A stretch of DNA of 64,000 nt from Sclerotinia nivalis (GCA_029531795.1 JAPEIS010000010.1:1674001-1738000), one strand, 5' to 3'; positions 34,600 through 44,089 are shown, counted from the stretch's first letter. Numbers and translations are program-made. The notes: generated by a model not told the origin, from the sequence alone.

Positions 34600-35650
34600 T
34601 CATTTTTAATTCGAATTTGGTATAGTACTATTAGAGCATTATATCTACTTTGTTAATGAATATTAGCTTTATAATTCGACAATTGCTTATATGATATCGA
34701 TACTCTAATCTACTCTTCCAATCGGCTTCCGTTTTGCAAAGATATATCTAGATTTTATTAATATCCGAATTTCCTTTAGAATTAATCCCCTTCTTATTCT
34801 TCTTAGACTTTTTATTGTTTTAGAAAGAATTAAGAATGAAATATATATCTTCTTTGGCTTTAAAAATTATTAAATTCTGATAGATTAATTTTTCAAAGAT
34901 ATTTTCAAATTATTAAAATGAAAGATTAAATAATCCGAATTGATTATTCATTTCGATTTGTATAATCATAATATTTGTCTAGGTTGAGAGCAACTTAATA
35001 TCAATCATTTACAGAAATATAATGATAACTATTTTATTTTAAATCTCAATTATCTTATATAAAAGAGTTTTGGTATAGGTTATAATCCAATCCTTATATT
35101 ATTTGATAGGATTGATTCTATTGAGCGATATTTGCATTAGTACAGATCGATATTTATGTAGTACTGTTATTTTGGTAATAGTTATTGTAGAAACGAGTTT
35201 CCGTTTAAATATTGAGATAATCATTTTAAGTGGAAAAGATATAATATTTTTGTTATAAATAGAAAGTTTTATAAAGTGAACTTAGTTTACAATTGATTCG
35301 ATTTATTTATATATATTTCGAAAGGTTTTGTAATTCTGAGTATACTTATACTAACGATATCGATATTTTGTTTGAAGAGTGTTAAATTCAACTGTGATAT
35401 CTTGGAATATTGTGGGGAAGGGAACAATGAATCGAACTAATGTAGATCCCGATATATTTCCGTCGGAATTCCCTATATTAGTATCTCCATTTGTATCTTA
35501 CCGAATTTGAATTGCCGCAAAATATTCTATAAATTCCCGTCGATATCGATTTTGGTTAGTTTGATCGTATTTAATCTGAAAATCGGTAATAGAGGGTAAA
35601 ACTGATGGTTTAACGGATAACTAATCGATTTGAAAGGTAATTGATTTATT
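34600..35650 (-). pseudogene. Copia-E gag remnant
   Basis: Broken minus-strand frame. Blocks: a FQIKYDQTNQNRYRREFIEYF stretch and TNGDTNIGNSDGN around 35450-35600, and nearer the protease a KKSKKNKKGINSKGNSD then LCKTEADWKSRLEYRYHI stretch at about 34700-34800 that resembles the knuckle end of fungal copia gag (CPC and CxY spacing, with Cys losses). Confidence 0.5.
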
Positions 35651-35965
35651 TGTTAAATCGAAATTAGGAATAGTTCTATTCGAAATGGATATAAAAGAAT
35701 CATTATCTGAATCAATTAATTCCCAGATTTTGATAATTAAATATTTATTTTATAAACGAAAATACCATTCTAATTATTGGGTACAAATAACAAGAAAAAG
35801 AGAATTAGATTGATCTTTCGTTATATTTGGAAAATAACAGAAAAAAATATAGAATAATTGGATTTATAATGAAAATAGAAATGAAATAAAAAAAGACAAT
35901 CCTTTAAAAACTAAATAATCATATGATAAAAATTTGGGCAGATTAAAAGCTACCAAGCTCATAAC

Positions 35966-36324
35966 TATCACGAGATAGTATAATCACAAAGTATATTGAA
36001 AGGATCAAAGAGAAAATAATTATAATGAAATAATAGAGTTAAATATATATTGAATAAGAATTATATTGAATGATCTGCCCTCGATTTTAAGGATCGTGGA
36101 TAATATATATAAACTTAATGGAAACTATTTAGTCGACAAAAAACATCAATTAGGCTAGACTTCGATCTGTATGATATCAGGAAAAGATTAATAATCGTAA
36201 AGATCAACAGGATCTAAAAAGGCCTGATAACTAATGCAAAATAAAGGGTATAATGATCATGGAGTATAGGGTGATCGTAGATCACCAGTCATGTGGATCA
36301 GGTATCATGTGATTACCCGTGACA
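35966..36324 (-). repeat. 5' LTR of Copia-E copy 1
   Basis: 359 bp. Starts TGTCACGGGTAATCACATGA (36324) and ends ATCTCGTGATA (35966). The left flank ATAAC and right flank TGAGT do not match, as expected if the 3' half of the element is missing. Confidence 0.85.
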
Positions 36325-37489
36325 TGAGTTTATCGAATTTGATTATTATTTTGTATTTAGTATCAATTGAAATATAAAGACTATCAAGTTTCTTTAGGAA
36401 TATATTTATAATAATAAATTCTGATATATTATTTATAATATCTTTTATATCTTTTCGTTTTTTTTATCGAATTGTTTTTTCTAAAAAAGAAATTATATAT
36501 AATAATTTCTTTTGTTTTATATCGAAAATTATTGTATTATTTTTTCTAATAGATATAAAAGTCTATCTTTTAATCTTTATATTCGTTTTATCGAATTAAG
36601 AAATTTATTTTTTTATCTTTGAATAATTCAGAATTCTTTATAATTTGTTATAATCGATAGATTGATATAGAAGGATTTGAATTGATAAATAATTGATCAA
36701 ATTGTTTTCGAAAGATAAAGTTCTAGATTATTAATCTAGTATTGATTGTATTGTTTAATTACAGATCTCTTTGTAATATATATATCTCTTATTGATATTA
36801 TTCTGTTTGAGTTAGTATTTGCTTTGTGAAATCGAATAGGTATTAATTATATATATACAATAACTTCGGAGTTCTGTATATTGATAAACATATTGAAAAC
36901 AAAAATTGGATTTTTAAAATTTTCATTTTTAATATTGAAGAGTTTGTATATAAGCTATTGATAATTAAAGAAAATAGATTTAATATGCTTTCGGAGTTCG
37001 GGTATTGTTTTTGATTGAACTGGAAATACGGATGGTTTTAGTACGGTTGATTGAATTGTATTCGATATAATGATGAATTATTTAAAATAGTTTTAAAAAT
37101 TGGAATATGATTATAAAATCTTTGATTCCGATTGTATAACGATGTAATATTGATCAAATCGAGGTTTGGGTTTGAGTTTGAGTTTAAGTTTGGGTTTAGA
37201 TCTAGATTTAGGTTTGAATCGAATTAATATATTGTTTATTATTTATCGAAGTTTCCGAATGTTTTGTAAAATTGATTATTTGTAATAAAACTAAACTATC
37301 TTTTCTGTTCAATAGTAGAATCTTTATAAAAGGTAAAATATATTATTATAATGATTATAAAATGCTTTATAATATAATGATATTCTATAAAAGAAAAAGA
37401 AGATACTAGAAAGAGCGTCGATTATATAGAGGATGAATGCTTTAGGCATCCATACAGACTAGCTAGGAACGAGTTACGAACTCGTGATA
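36325..37489 (-). mobile_element. Gypsy-4, 5' LTR and gag remnant
   Basis: The LTR 37344-37489 is clean at its start (37489) and mutated at its end (37344), the pattern of a 5' LTR, so the internal part should lie at lower coordinates on the minus strand. There the minus frame holds a K/P/S/R-rich stretch (37162-37215) and a TVLKPSVFPVQSKTIPELRKH block (about 37020-37080) that could belong to gag. Below about 36900 I see nothing readable. Assignment of the internal part to Gypsy-4 is inference. Confidence 0.5.
37344..37489 (-). repeat. Gypsy-4 LTR (probable 5' LTR)
   Basis: 146 bp, the same length as the Gypsy-4 LTRs at 43823-43968 and 62903-63048. Starts TATCACGAGTTCGTAACTC on the minus strand, matching the unmutated start TGTCACGGGTTCGTAACCC at 63971. 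No convincing target duplication. Confidence 0.8.
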
Positions 37490-38139
37490 ATATTAATAAT
37501 ATTTCTTTTTATATTCTCTAGAGTATTGATTTTTGAGCTGATTTTTTAAAGGAAGGTTTTTATATAAATTGATAATAATTGACGAAGATAATTAATATTA
37601 AAGAAAAGAATCTAATCTTCAGATTTTGTTTTTTTTATATTTATTTCTAAAAAAACGAAATAGGTTTTATTTAATAATAATTTTTGTTTTATAATTTCTT
37701 TTATAAAAATATCGATCATTTCGTTTCTTTTTATAAAAATATATCTAGGAATTCAATTGAAAGAGATTTCGGTTTTTTTTTTAATAAAAATTTCTATAGT
37801 TTTAATTATTTTCATTTGGTATATTTGATTAGGAATATCAAATGGAGTTTTCAATTGGTAAAATCCAATTTGATTATCAAAATAGACTTTGAATTTTTCT
37901 TTTGATTTAATTATTGAATTTGTATATTCGATTGTTTTAATAATTTTAAAAAGTTCGTTATTGTATATTAACTGATTTATATTGATATTGAATATTTTTT
38001 TATACGAAATTCAATTATCGATTGATATAATTACGATTCCGATTTCTATTCCGATATTTTCTAGAGTTGATAAAGTATTTGTATAAATTATAATAGTGTT
38101 TTTGTTTTTATATTTGAAAACTAGATTATAAACGATTAT
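37490..38139. other. A+T-rich stretch, nothing recognised
   Basis: T-rich on the plus strand, with a 73-codon F/Y/N-rich open frame (37684-37905) that looks like composition, not coding. It ends at the ATTAT target duplication (38135-38139) of the solo LTR. Confidence 0.5.
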
Positions 38140-38498
38140 TATCACGAGATAGTACGATTACGGAGCACGTTGAAGAGATCGGGGAGAAGATGATTATAGT
38201 GAAGTGATAGAGTTAAATGTGTATTGAATGAGAACTGTATTGAATAATCTGCTTTCGATCTTAAGGATCGTGGATGGTATATATAGACTTAATAGAAGCT
38301 ATCTAATCGACGAGAGGCATCAATTAGGCTAGACTTCGATCTGTATCATATCAGGAGAGGGTTAATGATCGTAAGGATCGACAGGATCTAGAAGGGCCTG
38401 ATAACTAATGTAAAATGAGAGGTATAATGATTGTGGAGGATGGGGTGATCGTAGATCACTAGTCATGTGAATCAGGTATCATGTGATTACCCGTAACA
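38140..38498 (-). repeat. Solo LTR of Copia-E
   Basis: 359 bp, flanked by ATTAT on both sides (38135-38139 and 38499-38503). Both edges are clean (TGTTACGGGTAATCACATG and CTATCTCGTGATA). This is what recombination between the clean outer edges of two LTRs would leave. Confidence 0.9.
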
Positions 38499-38808
38499 AT
38501 TATGAATTTATTTTGAATAAATTGTTTATATTGACTTTATATAGAGTATTCATTTTTTAAGAAGGGAAATGAAAATAATCGATTTTTTCTAAAATGAAAG
38601 AATCGAAATCTTTTTTAATTAAATTATTAATTCTCTCGAATTAAATGAGTTTCGATTGTTTTCTTTATAAAATAAAGATTATTTTTTAATCCTTCTTTTC
38701 AATAACGAGTATTTATTTATTATAGTATATTTTAATATCTGAAACGTTCTAATACTAGTATCTTTAAAAATACCTTTATATATAATCACACTATCGTATA
38801 TACAATAG
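38499..38808. other. A+T-rich stretch, nothing recognised
   Basis: Lies between the solo Copia-E LTR and another Copia-E LTR in the opposite orientation. No open frame or match to other families was seen. Confidence 0.5.
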
Positions 38809-39204
38809 TGTCACGGGTAATCACGTGTTACCGAATCATACACATAGTGGTTTACGGCCATTATATCCTTTACGATTTTATTATTTTATCTATAATCATT
38901 ACATTCTTTCTTATTACGATTCAGATCCTTCTAAATATTAATGATTTCTATATTCGTCAATACTAGACTTTATCGATCTCTATTAATCAATCTAGATTTT
39001 GTCGATTACGATGATTATCAATCCCCTTATAAAATACTAATTATCGAAGTCTAATCCAAAATAATATATATTGTTAAGTAATTAATATTTATTTTATTTA
39101 TATAAATCAGTTCTTGATTTATATAATCAAAAGCAAATTATTTAATTCAATCATTTTAATTTTATCATTTCAATATAATCATTTTCTCTTTAATCTTTTT
39201 AATA

Positions 39205-39264
39205 ACGTGGTTTATCAGTGGGTCGGCCATATCAGTGGGTCGGCCACTTTTACCTCGAATTATT
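39205..39264 (+). repeat. Left terminal inverted repeat of the pogo element, with internal duplication
   Basis: Starts ACGTGGTTTATCAGTGGGTC. It equals the 43-bp right repeat exactly except for an extra 17 bp: the motif ATCAGTGGGTCGGCC occurs twice in tandem here (39214-39228 and 39231-39245) and once on the right. Confidence 0.92.
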
Positions 39265-39314
39265 GATTTAAAGCTATATTATTCAACAAAAACTAAATCA
39301 ATTGATTGAAACTA

Positions 39315-40958
39315 TTAAGAATCTAATAATCTAGGATCAATTATACTATTTTGACAAGTTCTTGAATTGTGACCAGTCTTTCCATATTTACTACAGCATC
39401 GATTAGAAGATGCTTCCCCATTAGAATTCCCCCCATTTTGATGCTCGTCGCGTTGAATCTGAATATCAACCTCTTGCTGAGATAATATATCTTCAGCTTC
39501 TTGTCCAGTAAGTACTCCTCCATTGCGTAATTGAATCTTTTTAGCGCGTCGACGTTTGCTTAATGCTACATTTGCCTTCCGAAGCATACGATTCTCTGCA
39601 CTTAAAAGAGTATTCTCATGAGCTAATCTTTCTGTGCCTTTAGCTAGAGCTAATACAGTCTCGAATATAGGTGTAGGGGAGCTTGATTGATGACGAGCCA
39701 TTCGAGATTTTACTAAAATCGATTGTGAAAGAGCTTCAATTGGATTGTGAGGTGTTTGAGAGATCCAAGAGTCTAGATCGACGAGTGGAGGGGTAAGTGT
39801 ACGAATCCGAATATCTAATTTTGAGAGTATAGCTTAAGGATCAAATGGTATTAGACCTGCTTTTCGGAAACCAGCTTTTATATTCTGAGTTGTGATTGAT
39901 TGTTGATATACAGCTTTAAAAGCTATAAAGAATTCAACCTTAATGATATAATTGATATGAGCTTTAATAAATCTATCAATTTGATAACCATATACCTGTT
40001 TCAATACGTCAAAACAGCCAATGTCAAATGGTTGAGTTAAATGATTTGAATACGATGGTAATCTTATGTATATAATATTATTTGCCTTGCAATATGATTG
40101 AAAAGGTATCGATTCGTGACTTTCGTACCCATCTAGTACTAGCATTCGATATTTGCCCTTCGTTCGATGAATTGTATACTTATCGAAATGCTTTATCCAT
40201 TCCAATCCCGTCTCATTATTCGTCCATCCATTGGAAGTAGGTTTAATAGCCCAATCTGCAGGAAAACCGCTTTCCGTATACCAATTAGAAAGATGATATT
40301 GCCCTTGAACCATCAGAAATAGAGATATAGTTTCCCCTTCACTATTACCATATATAATCGCTATAATCCACTCTCTATTGCCTAATTGTATTACCTTACT
40401 TCTACCATTCCGTTCAGCACTAATTACAACCATTCCGGAATATATTATACCTATCATAAAGCTAATTTCATCGAAGTTGTAGAAATCGCAATCCAAGATA
40501 CCATATTTCGCCTGCATATTCAATACCAATTGAAACCACTCTCCAATAAGCTTGGGATCCTCGCAGAGAACTCTTTGGAAGTCATAAACACGACTAAAAC
40601 GTATCTTTAATTCTGTATATCGTTGTATAAAATGATGAGCCCAAAGCTTTCCAACCTTCTTCGCACCCCGTATTTCGAGTATATAATTCGCTATATCTTC
40701 AACATCACTTAATTTAGATGAAAATCCTCTATGATCCATATCAAGTATGTATTGAATAAGTACCTCCTCTTCTAATTCAGTCAAATTATGACTTTTTGAT
40801 CGAATTTCAACCATACTAGGTTTACCTCGAATTCTATCACCCAATGTAGATCGAGGTACGCAATAGGATTGAGCTGCCTTTCGAATTGTTAATTTTTTAT
40901 TTGATTCAATAGCCTGAATAGTTAAGATTATACGTGCTTCTTTAGAATGAATTTCCAT
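39315..40958 (-). pseudogene. Pogo/Fot1-type transposase, broken by one stop
   Basis: Start ATG at 40958. Residues 1-60 form the psq-type helix-turn-helix (AIESNKKLTIRKAAQSYCVP), then a CENP-B-type DNA-binding region (EEEVLIQYILDM, GKLWAHHFIQRY). The DDE core follows with all three acidic residues: FDEISFMIG, LVLDGYESHES and QPFDIGCFDVLK. After codon 374 there is a single in-frame TAA (39834-39836) where CAA would restore Gln. The frame then continues without a break through VDLDSWISQTP and a K/R-rich helix to a C-terminal zinc knuckle ending at 39315. The full length would be about 547 residues, normal for Fot1-like transposases. The knuckle reads CSKYGKTGHNSRTC, the second Cys changed to Tyr. 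LDGY and PSYSNH carry His-to-Tyr changes against the usual LDGH and PxHSxH. The 128-codon frame 39315-39701 is the tail, not a separate gene. Confidence 0.92.
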
Positions 40959-40995
40959 GGTTGATAATGAAGAAAACGCGTATTAAGTGTAGACT

Positions 40996-41038
40996 AATAA
41001 TTCGAGGTAAAAGTGGCCGACCCACTGATAAACCACGT
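40996..41038 (-). repeat. Right terminal inverted repeat of the pogo element
   Basis: 43 bp, reverse complement of the left repeat without its 17-bp duplication. No mismatch is seen, despite the mutated surroundings. Confidence 0.92.
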
Positions 41039-41157
41039 TATACTTTGTAATTATATTATTTTGTAATAATTATAAACCTGATAACTTTTAATTTGTTCAA
41101 ACTTTTATTCGACGATTATTTAGTTTGTAAAGAATCACTTTTTTTATTCGGAAGCTT

Positions 41158-41551
41158 ATTACGATAATTGTGTTTTTTTCACGATCGATTATTCGCGGAA
41201 CAAGTCAGTTTTAGTATGTGTCAAGTAACAAGGCGTCACAGATCTATGGCTCACCGTGATAACATTTCACCCCTTTTCAGCCTAGTTCTCTCACTAAAGT
41301 TGAACAACAGGTCCGGAGCTCCCGTGGTTTTATCCTAGCTCCGCTCGATGACATTTTCTCTTCCTTCAGCCTAGCCTAGCCCACGGGGCGGGGTTCGCGC
41401 ATGGTGCGTGCCCTTGCCTAGCTCACGTTAATTGACGTTGTTCAGTGCACGAGACATTTCGACTCCGAAGGCCACGCCCGGTCAGTTTTACTACTTACCA
41501 CTACGTTTCGACAACAGCGACGCAAAACTGGATGTTCGGTAACTCAAGATA
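41158..41551 (+). promoter_or_regulatory. Upstream region of the bZIP gene
   Basis: G+C content rises sharply from about 41190. The stretch has CT-rich tracts (CAGCCTAGTTCTCTC, TTTTCTCTTCCTTCAGCC), common in filamentous fungal promoters and 5' leaders. It holds no ORF of note apart from the short upstream ORF at 41532. A TTGACGTT half-site near 41430 resembles bZIP-type ACGT cores, but this is a weak single match. No TATA box is obvious. Confidence 0.45.
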
Positions 41552-41552
41552 A
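41532..41552 (+). promoter_or_regulatory. Upstream ORF of 6 codons ending in UAAUG
   Basis: ATG at 41532, then TTC GGT AAC TCA AGA, and stop TAA at 41550-41552. The last A of the stop is the first base of the bZIP start codon (41552), giving a TAATG overlap of one base. Such an arrangement can couple termination to re-initiation. It requires transcription to begin upstream of 41532, which is not shown here. Confidence 0.6.
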
Positions 41553-42662
41553 TGGAACACTCCGTTACTCCGCTTTCTTCAGCCCTGGGCGAGGGTGAAG
41601 CGAACAGGGTCGACGATCACCCCAACCACGTCGACGCCGAGGCCAACAAGCAGCGCAGGAAGGTTCAAAACCGGAAGAACCAAAGAGCACACCGTGAGTC
41701 TTTCCCTCAATGCTTCACCCCCTGCTGAGCTCATAAGCTTTGAAGGACTGCGGATTAGGGAGCAAGACCCGGGGTCTGTTCAGACGTCGCGCCCGTTCCA
41801 AGTCAGGCGCTGGCGCGTCGACGAACCCGATGATTGTCCCTCCCAAGACGCCCCGTCAGCATCGGAAGGTGCAACCGCCACATACATCTCTCCTCCACCA
41901 CCTCACACTTACGTCAGTACATCAATGTTCACACCCGAACGCGCCGGAGTCCTTCGAGGGCCACCGCCTATCGCCCCACTCCATGCCCAGACGTCCCTAA
42001 CCCCCCCGTCCTTCACCTTCCCGCTCTCAACCGATCACCTCCTCCATCTTGTCCAGTATAATGTCTTCCGCGCCTTCGTCTCCAACAAGCGCACTCTTAA
42101 TACCCTTCTCACGGGCTGGACCGACTACCCTCCCTCCCCAACTACTTGTCCCATCAGCGGTCCTTACCGTGACGACACAACCGTCTACCCCCTGAACCCC
42201 AATATTCCTCTCTCCCTCGTCCCGACCCGCCTCCAGCAAACCCGCTTGCACTCCTTCTGGATCAACCTCTTTCCATTTCCCTGCGTCCGTGACAATCTTA
42301 TAAGGCGTGAAGGAAGTTTCGACCACTGGGAGCTGCTACAAGACCTCATCGGTGAGCTCATGAGTGCCACGCCGGCTCGAAAGCGACGAGGTACGCCCCT
42401 CGCCATCACCGTCTCCGACCCCAAAACCATGTGGACCCTGCCCCTCACCGAAGGACGTGACGAGGATGAGGTCACTGCGGGGCGCAAGGGACTTATTGTT
42501 TGGGGCGAACCGTACGACATGCGGAGCTGGGAGGCCACCCCCGGATTTCTTGCGAAGTGGTCGTGGGCTGTGGAGGGATGCGACGATTTAGTTGAATCTA
42601 GTAACCGCTGGAGGCTGATGAGAGGAGAGGAACCTATGCGCCTCTGTGAATCGAAAAGGTAG
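41552..42662 (+). CDS. bZIP transcription factor with DUF3425-type domain
   Basis: Two exons: 41552-41693 and 41746-42662, 352 residues. Exon 1 carries the basic region (residues 33-48, KQRRKVQNRKNQRAHR) with Asn40 and Arg48 in the N-x7-R spacing of bZIP DNA-binding helices; Arg48 is split by the intron. Exon 2 begins LRIREQDPG and PFQVRRWRVDEPDD, then a P/S/T-rich linker. It ends with blocks typical of the fungal DUF3425 family: LVQYNVFRAF (about 149-158), LIVWGEPYDMRSWEATPGFL and AVEGCDDLVESSNRW (about 296-338). No regular leucine heptads follow the basic region, which is common in this family but leaves dimerisation unclear. The protein should act in the nucleus; target genes cannot be inferred. 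The start is chosen because it gives the basic region in frame. The longer single ORF from 41595 would read the basic region out of frame. No RIP damage or internal stop is seen. It is the only intact-looking host gene in the window. Confidence 0.88.
41694..41745 (+). other. Spliceosomal intron of the bZIP gene
   Basis: 52 bp, donor GTGAGT, acceptor GAAG, with CTGAGC at 41723-41728 as a possible branch site. Splicing joins C to GA to make Arg48 and restores the bZIP basic-region and DUF3425 frames. The length is typical of filamentous fungi. Confidence 0.85.
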
Positions 42663-43293
42663 CCGCTATGCGGAATAAGTCTTAAAGCAAGTGAAGGATG
42701 GCCGGCTACCGGGCAATAGGAACTATCCTTAGAGTACTGTCAACCATAGATTAAACCTCGTATTTTAGATAATGTTACGAAGAGAGAAATCACATCATAT
42801 GGCAAAGAATCGGCTATATTTTTAAGAGTGGAAAGATAATAAAACTTTGCATTATTCTTCTAATTCTATTCAAGGTTTCTGTCTATATAGAATTCTTCGA
42901 TCTTGTATGAAATTCCTTTGATATCATATAGATCTGCTTTCGATTAATCTATATTCCAAACCTCCATTCTGTATTCAAGAATTGTAACAGGATATATTCC
43001 AAACCTCCATTCCGTATTCAAGAATCGTAACAGATAACAGACGGACGGTTATAACCACCATACACAAAACGCCATAGCTGAGGACGTTGCACCCCGCATC
43101 GTTGCTACTGGGACTTCCGCCTCACATAGCGCTAACAACAAGGACAGCTTCCCCAATTATACCACTCAAACTCAAACTCTTTTTTCATAATTTGGTTTTG
43201 AAGGTTTCTTGAGTATAACTTTTGTAGTTTATTTCTAGCAAGAACAATTATTCCCAAATAAATCGGATTAGTAATTGTTATAATATTACAAAA
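42663..43293. other. Downstream region of the bZIP gene, including a tandem repeat and a G+C-balanced patch
   Basis: 42663-42950 is probably 3' untranslated and intergenic sequence grading into A+T-rich DNA. 42951-43033 is a two-copy direct repeat. 43034-43190 is again G+C-balanced and has an open frame of 48 codons (from about 43044, ending TAA near 43191, starting DGYNHHTQNAIAEDV) without a start codon. I do not recognise it. From 43200 on the sequence is A+T-rich and featureless up to the Copia-E LTR. Confidence 0.5.
42951..43033 (+). repeat. Two-copy 43-bp direct repeat
   Basis: Copies 42951-42993 and 42994-43033, starting ATATTCCAAACCTCCATT. Over the shared 40 bases they differ at two positions, both T in the first copy and C in the second (TTCTG/TTCCG and AATTG/AATCG). 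Confidence 0.85.
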
Positions 43294-43822
43294 TATCACG
43301 AGATAGTATGATTATAGAGTATATTGAAGGGATCGGGGAGAAGATGATTATATTGAAGTGGTAAAGTTAAATGTATATTGAATGAGAACCGTATTGAATG
43401 ATTTGCTTTTGATCTTAAGAATCGAAGATAGTATATATAGATTAAATGAAAGCTATCTAATCGATGAAATATATCAATTAGACTAGACTTCGATCTATAA
43501 TATATCAAAAGAGAGTTGACGATTGTAAGGATCGATAAGATCTAAAAGATTTTGATAATTAATAAGGAAAAGGAAGAATATAATGATTATAAATAATATA
43601 ATAATTTTAGATCATTAATTATATGATTAGATATTATATGATTATTTGTAATATACTCTCTAGATCGAGGATCGATTTGTAATAATAAGAAAAGATTATA
43701 AAAAGTAATAATTGATTCAAAATAAAATATAGATTTTGATTATATATAAATATCAATTTCGAATGATTCTAATTGTATTTGATAATATAATTCAATTTGA
43801 TCGATTAATTAACCAAATTGAT
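43294..43822 (-). mobile_element. Copia-E copy, 3' LTR and 3' internal end
   Basis: LTR 43294-43653 (360 bp): outer edge at 43294 clean (TATCTCGTGATA), inner edge at 43653 heavily mutated (TATTACAAATAATCATAT), hence a 3' LTR of a minus-strand element. 43654-43822 matches the internal 3' end seen at 45989-46150. It is cut at 43823 by Gypsy-4. Confidence 0.8.
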
Positions 43823-44089
43823 TATCACGGTGGTGGTAGGGTGTTTTAAGATATAATGATATTCTACGAAGGAGAAAGAAGATGCTAGAAAGAGCGCCAA
43901 CTATATAGAGGATAAGTGCCTTAGGCATCTATACAGACTAGTTAGGAATGGATTACGAATTTGTAATAGTACCTTTTTCCTCAAAGCCTAATTTGTTTTT
44001 AAACTATTGATAAAACTTTTTGTAAAACAATTGTTCAAACAAAGTTTTGTTTAGACATCTTAAATTCCTGAATTGTAAAATTACTCTTT

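Larger units (their letters stand above)
34029..36324 (-). mobile_element. Copia-E retrotransposon, copy 1 (5' part)
   Basis: Minus-strand copia element with its 5' LTR at 35966-36324 and gag and protease to the left, truncated near 34029 against Gypsy-1. The LTR edge pattern (clean at 36324, mutated at 35966) marks it as a 5' LTR. The sequence after the LTR starts GTTATGAGC, the complement of the anticodon loop of initiator tRNA-Met, the usual kind of copia primer site. Confidence 0.72.
39205..41038 (-). mobile_element. Fot1/pogo-type DNA transposon
   Basis: 1834 bp, with terminal inverted repeats and a TA on both sides (39203-39204, 41039-41040), the target site of the Tc1/mariner-pogo superfamily. 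It encodes one DDD transposase on the minus strand. It is inserted in an already RIP-mutated Copia-E LTR and is much less mutated than its host, so it arrived later. Confidence 0.92.
38809..41157 (+). mobile_element. Copia-E 5' LTR and leader, split by the pogo element
   Basis: The LTR starts TGTCACGGGTAATCACGTG (38809, clean), runs to 39202, is interrupted by the pogo element, and ends TTTTGTAATA at 41068 (mutated). It is thus a 5' LTR on the plus strand. The next 89 bp (41069-41157) align with the leader of Copia-E copy 1 (35965 downwards), including ATTATAAACCTGATAAC for GTTATGAGCTTGGTAGC, mostly G-to-A changes. The element then stops and host-gene sequence begins. Confidence 0.75.

Noticed and set aside
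37162..37215. Telomere-like or microsatellite hexamer array (TTTGGG/TTTGAG)
   Set aside because: Imperfect, only about nine units. On the minus strand it reads as a Lys/Pro/Ser/Arg-rich peptide typical of retroelement gag tails, so coding origin is more likely.
39315..39701. Separate zinc-knuckle gene of 128 codons next to the transposase
   Set aside because: It is in the same frame as the transposase, joined through one stop codon, and its content is the normal C-terminus of Fot1-like transposases.
42027..42538. Minus-strand ORFs of 99 and 117 codons
   Set aside because: Shadows of the G+C-rich bZIP exon 2, without recognisable features and on the wrong strand.
41595..42662. Single uninterrupted ORF of 355 codons as the bZIP gene model
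   Set aside because: It reads the KQRRKVQNRKNQRAHR basic region out of frame. The two-exon model from 41552 with a 52-bp GT-AG intron restores both the basic region and the DUF3425 blocks.
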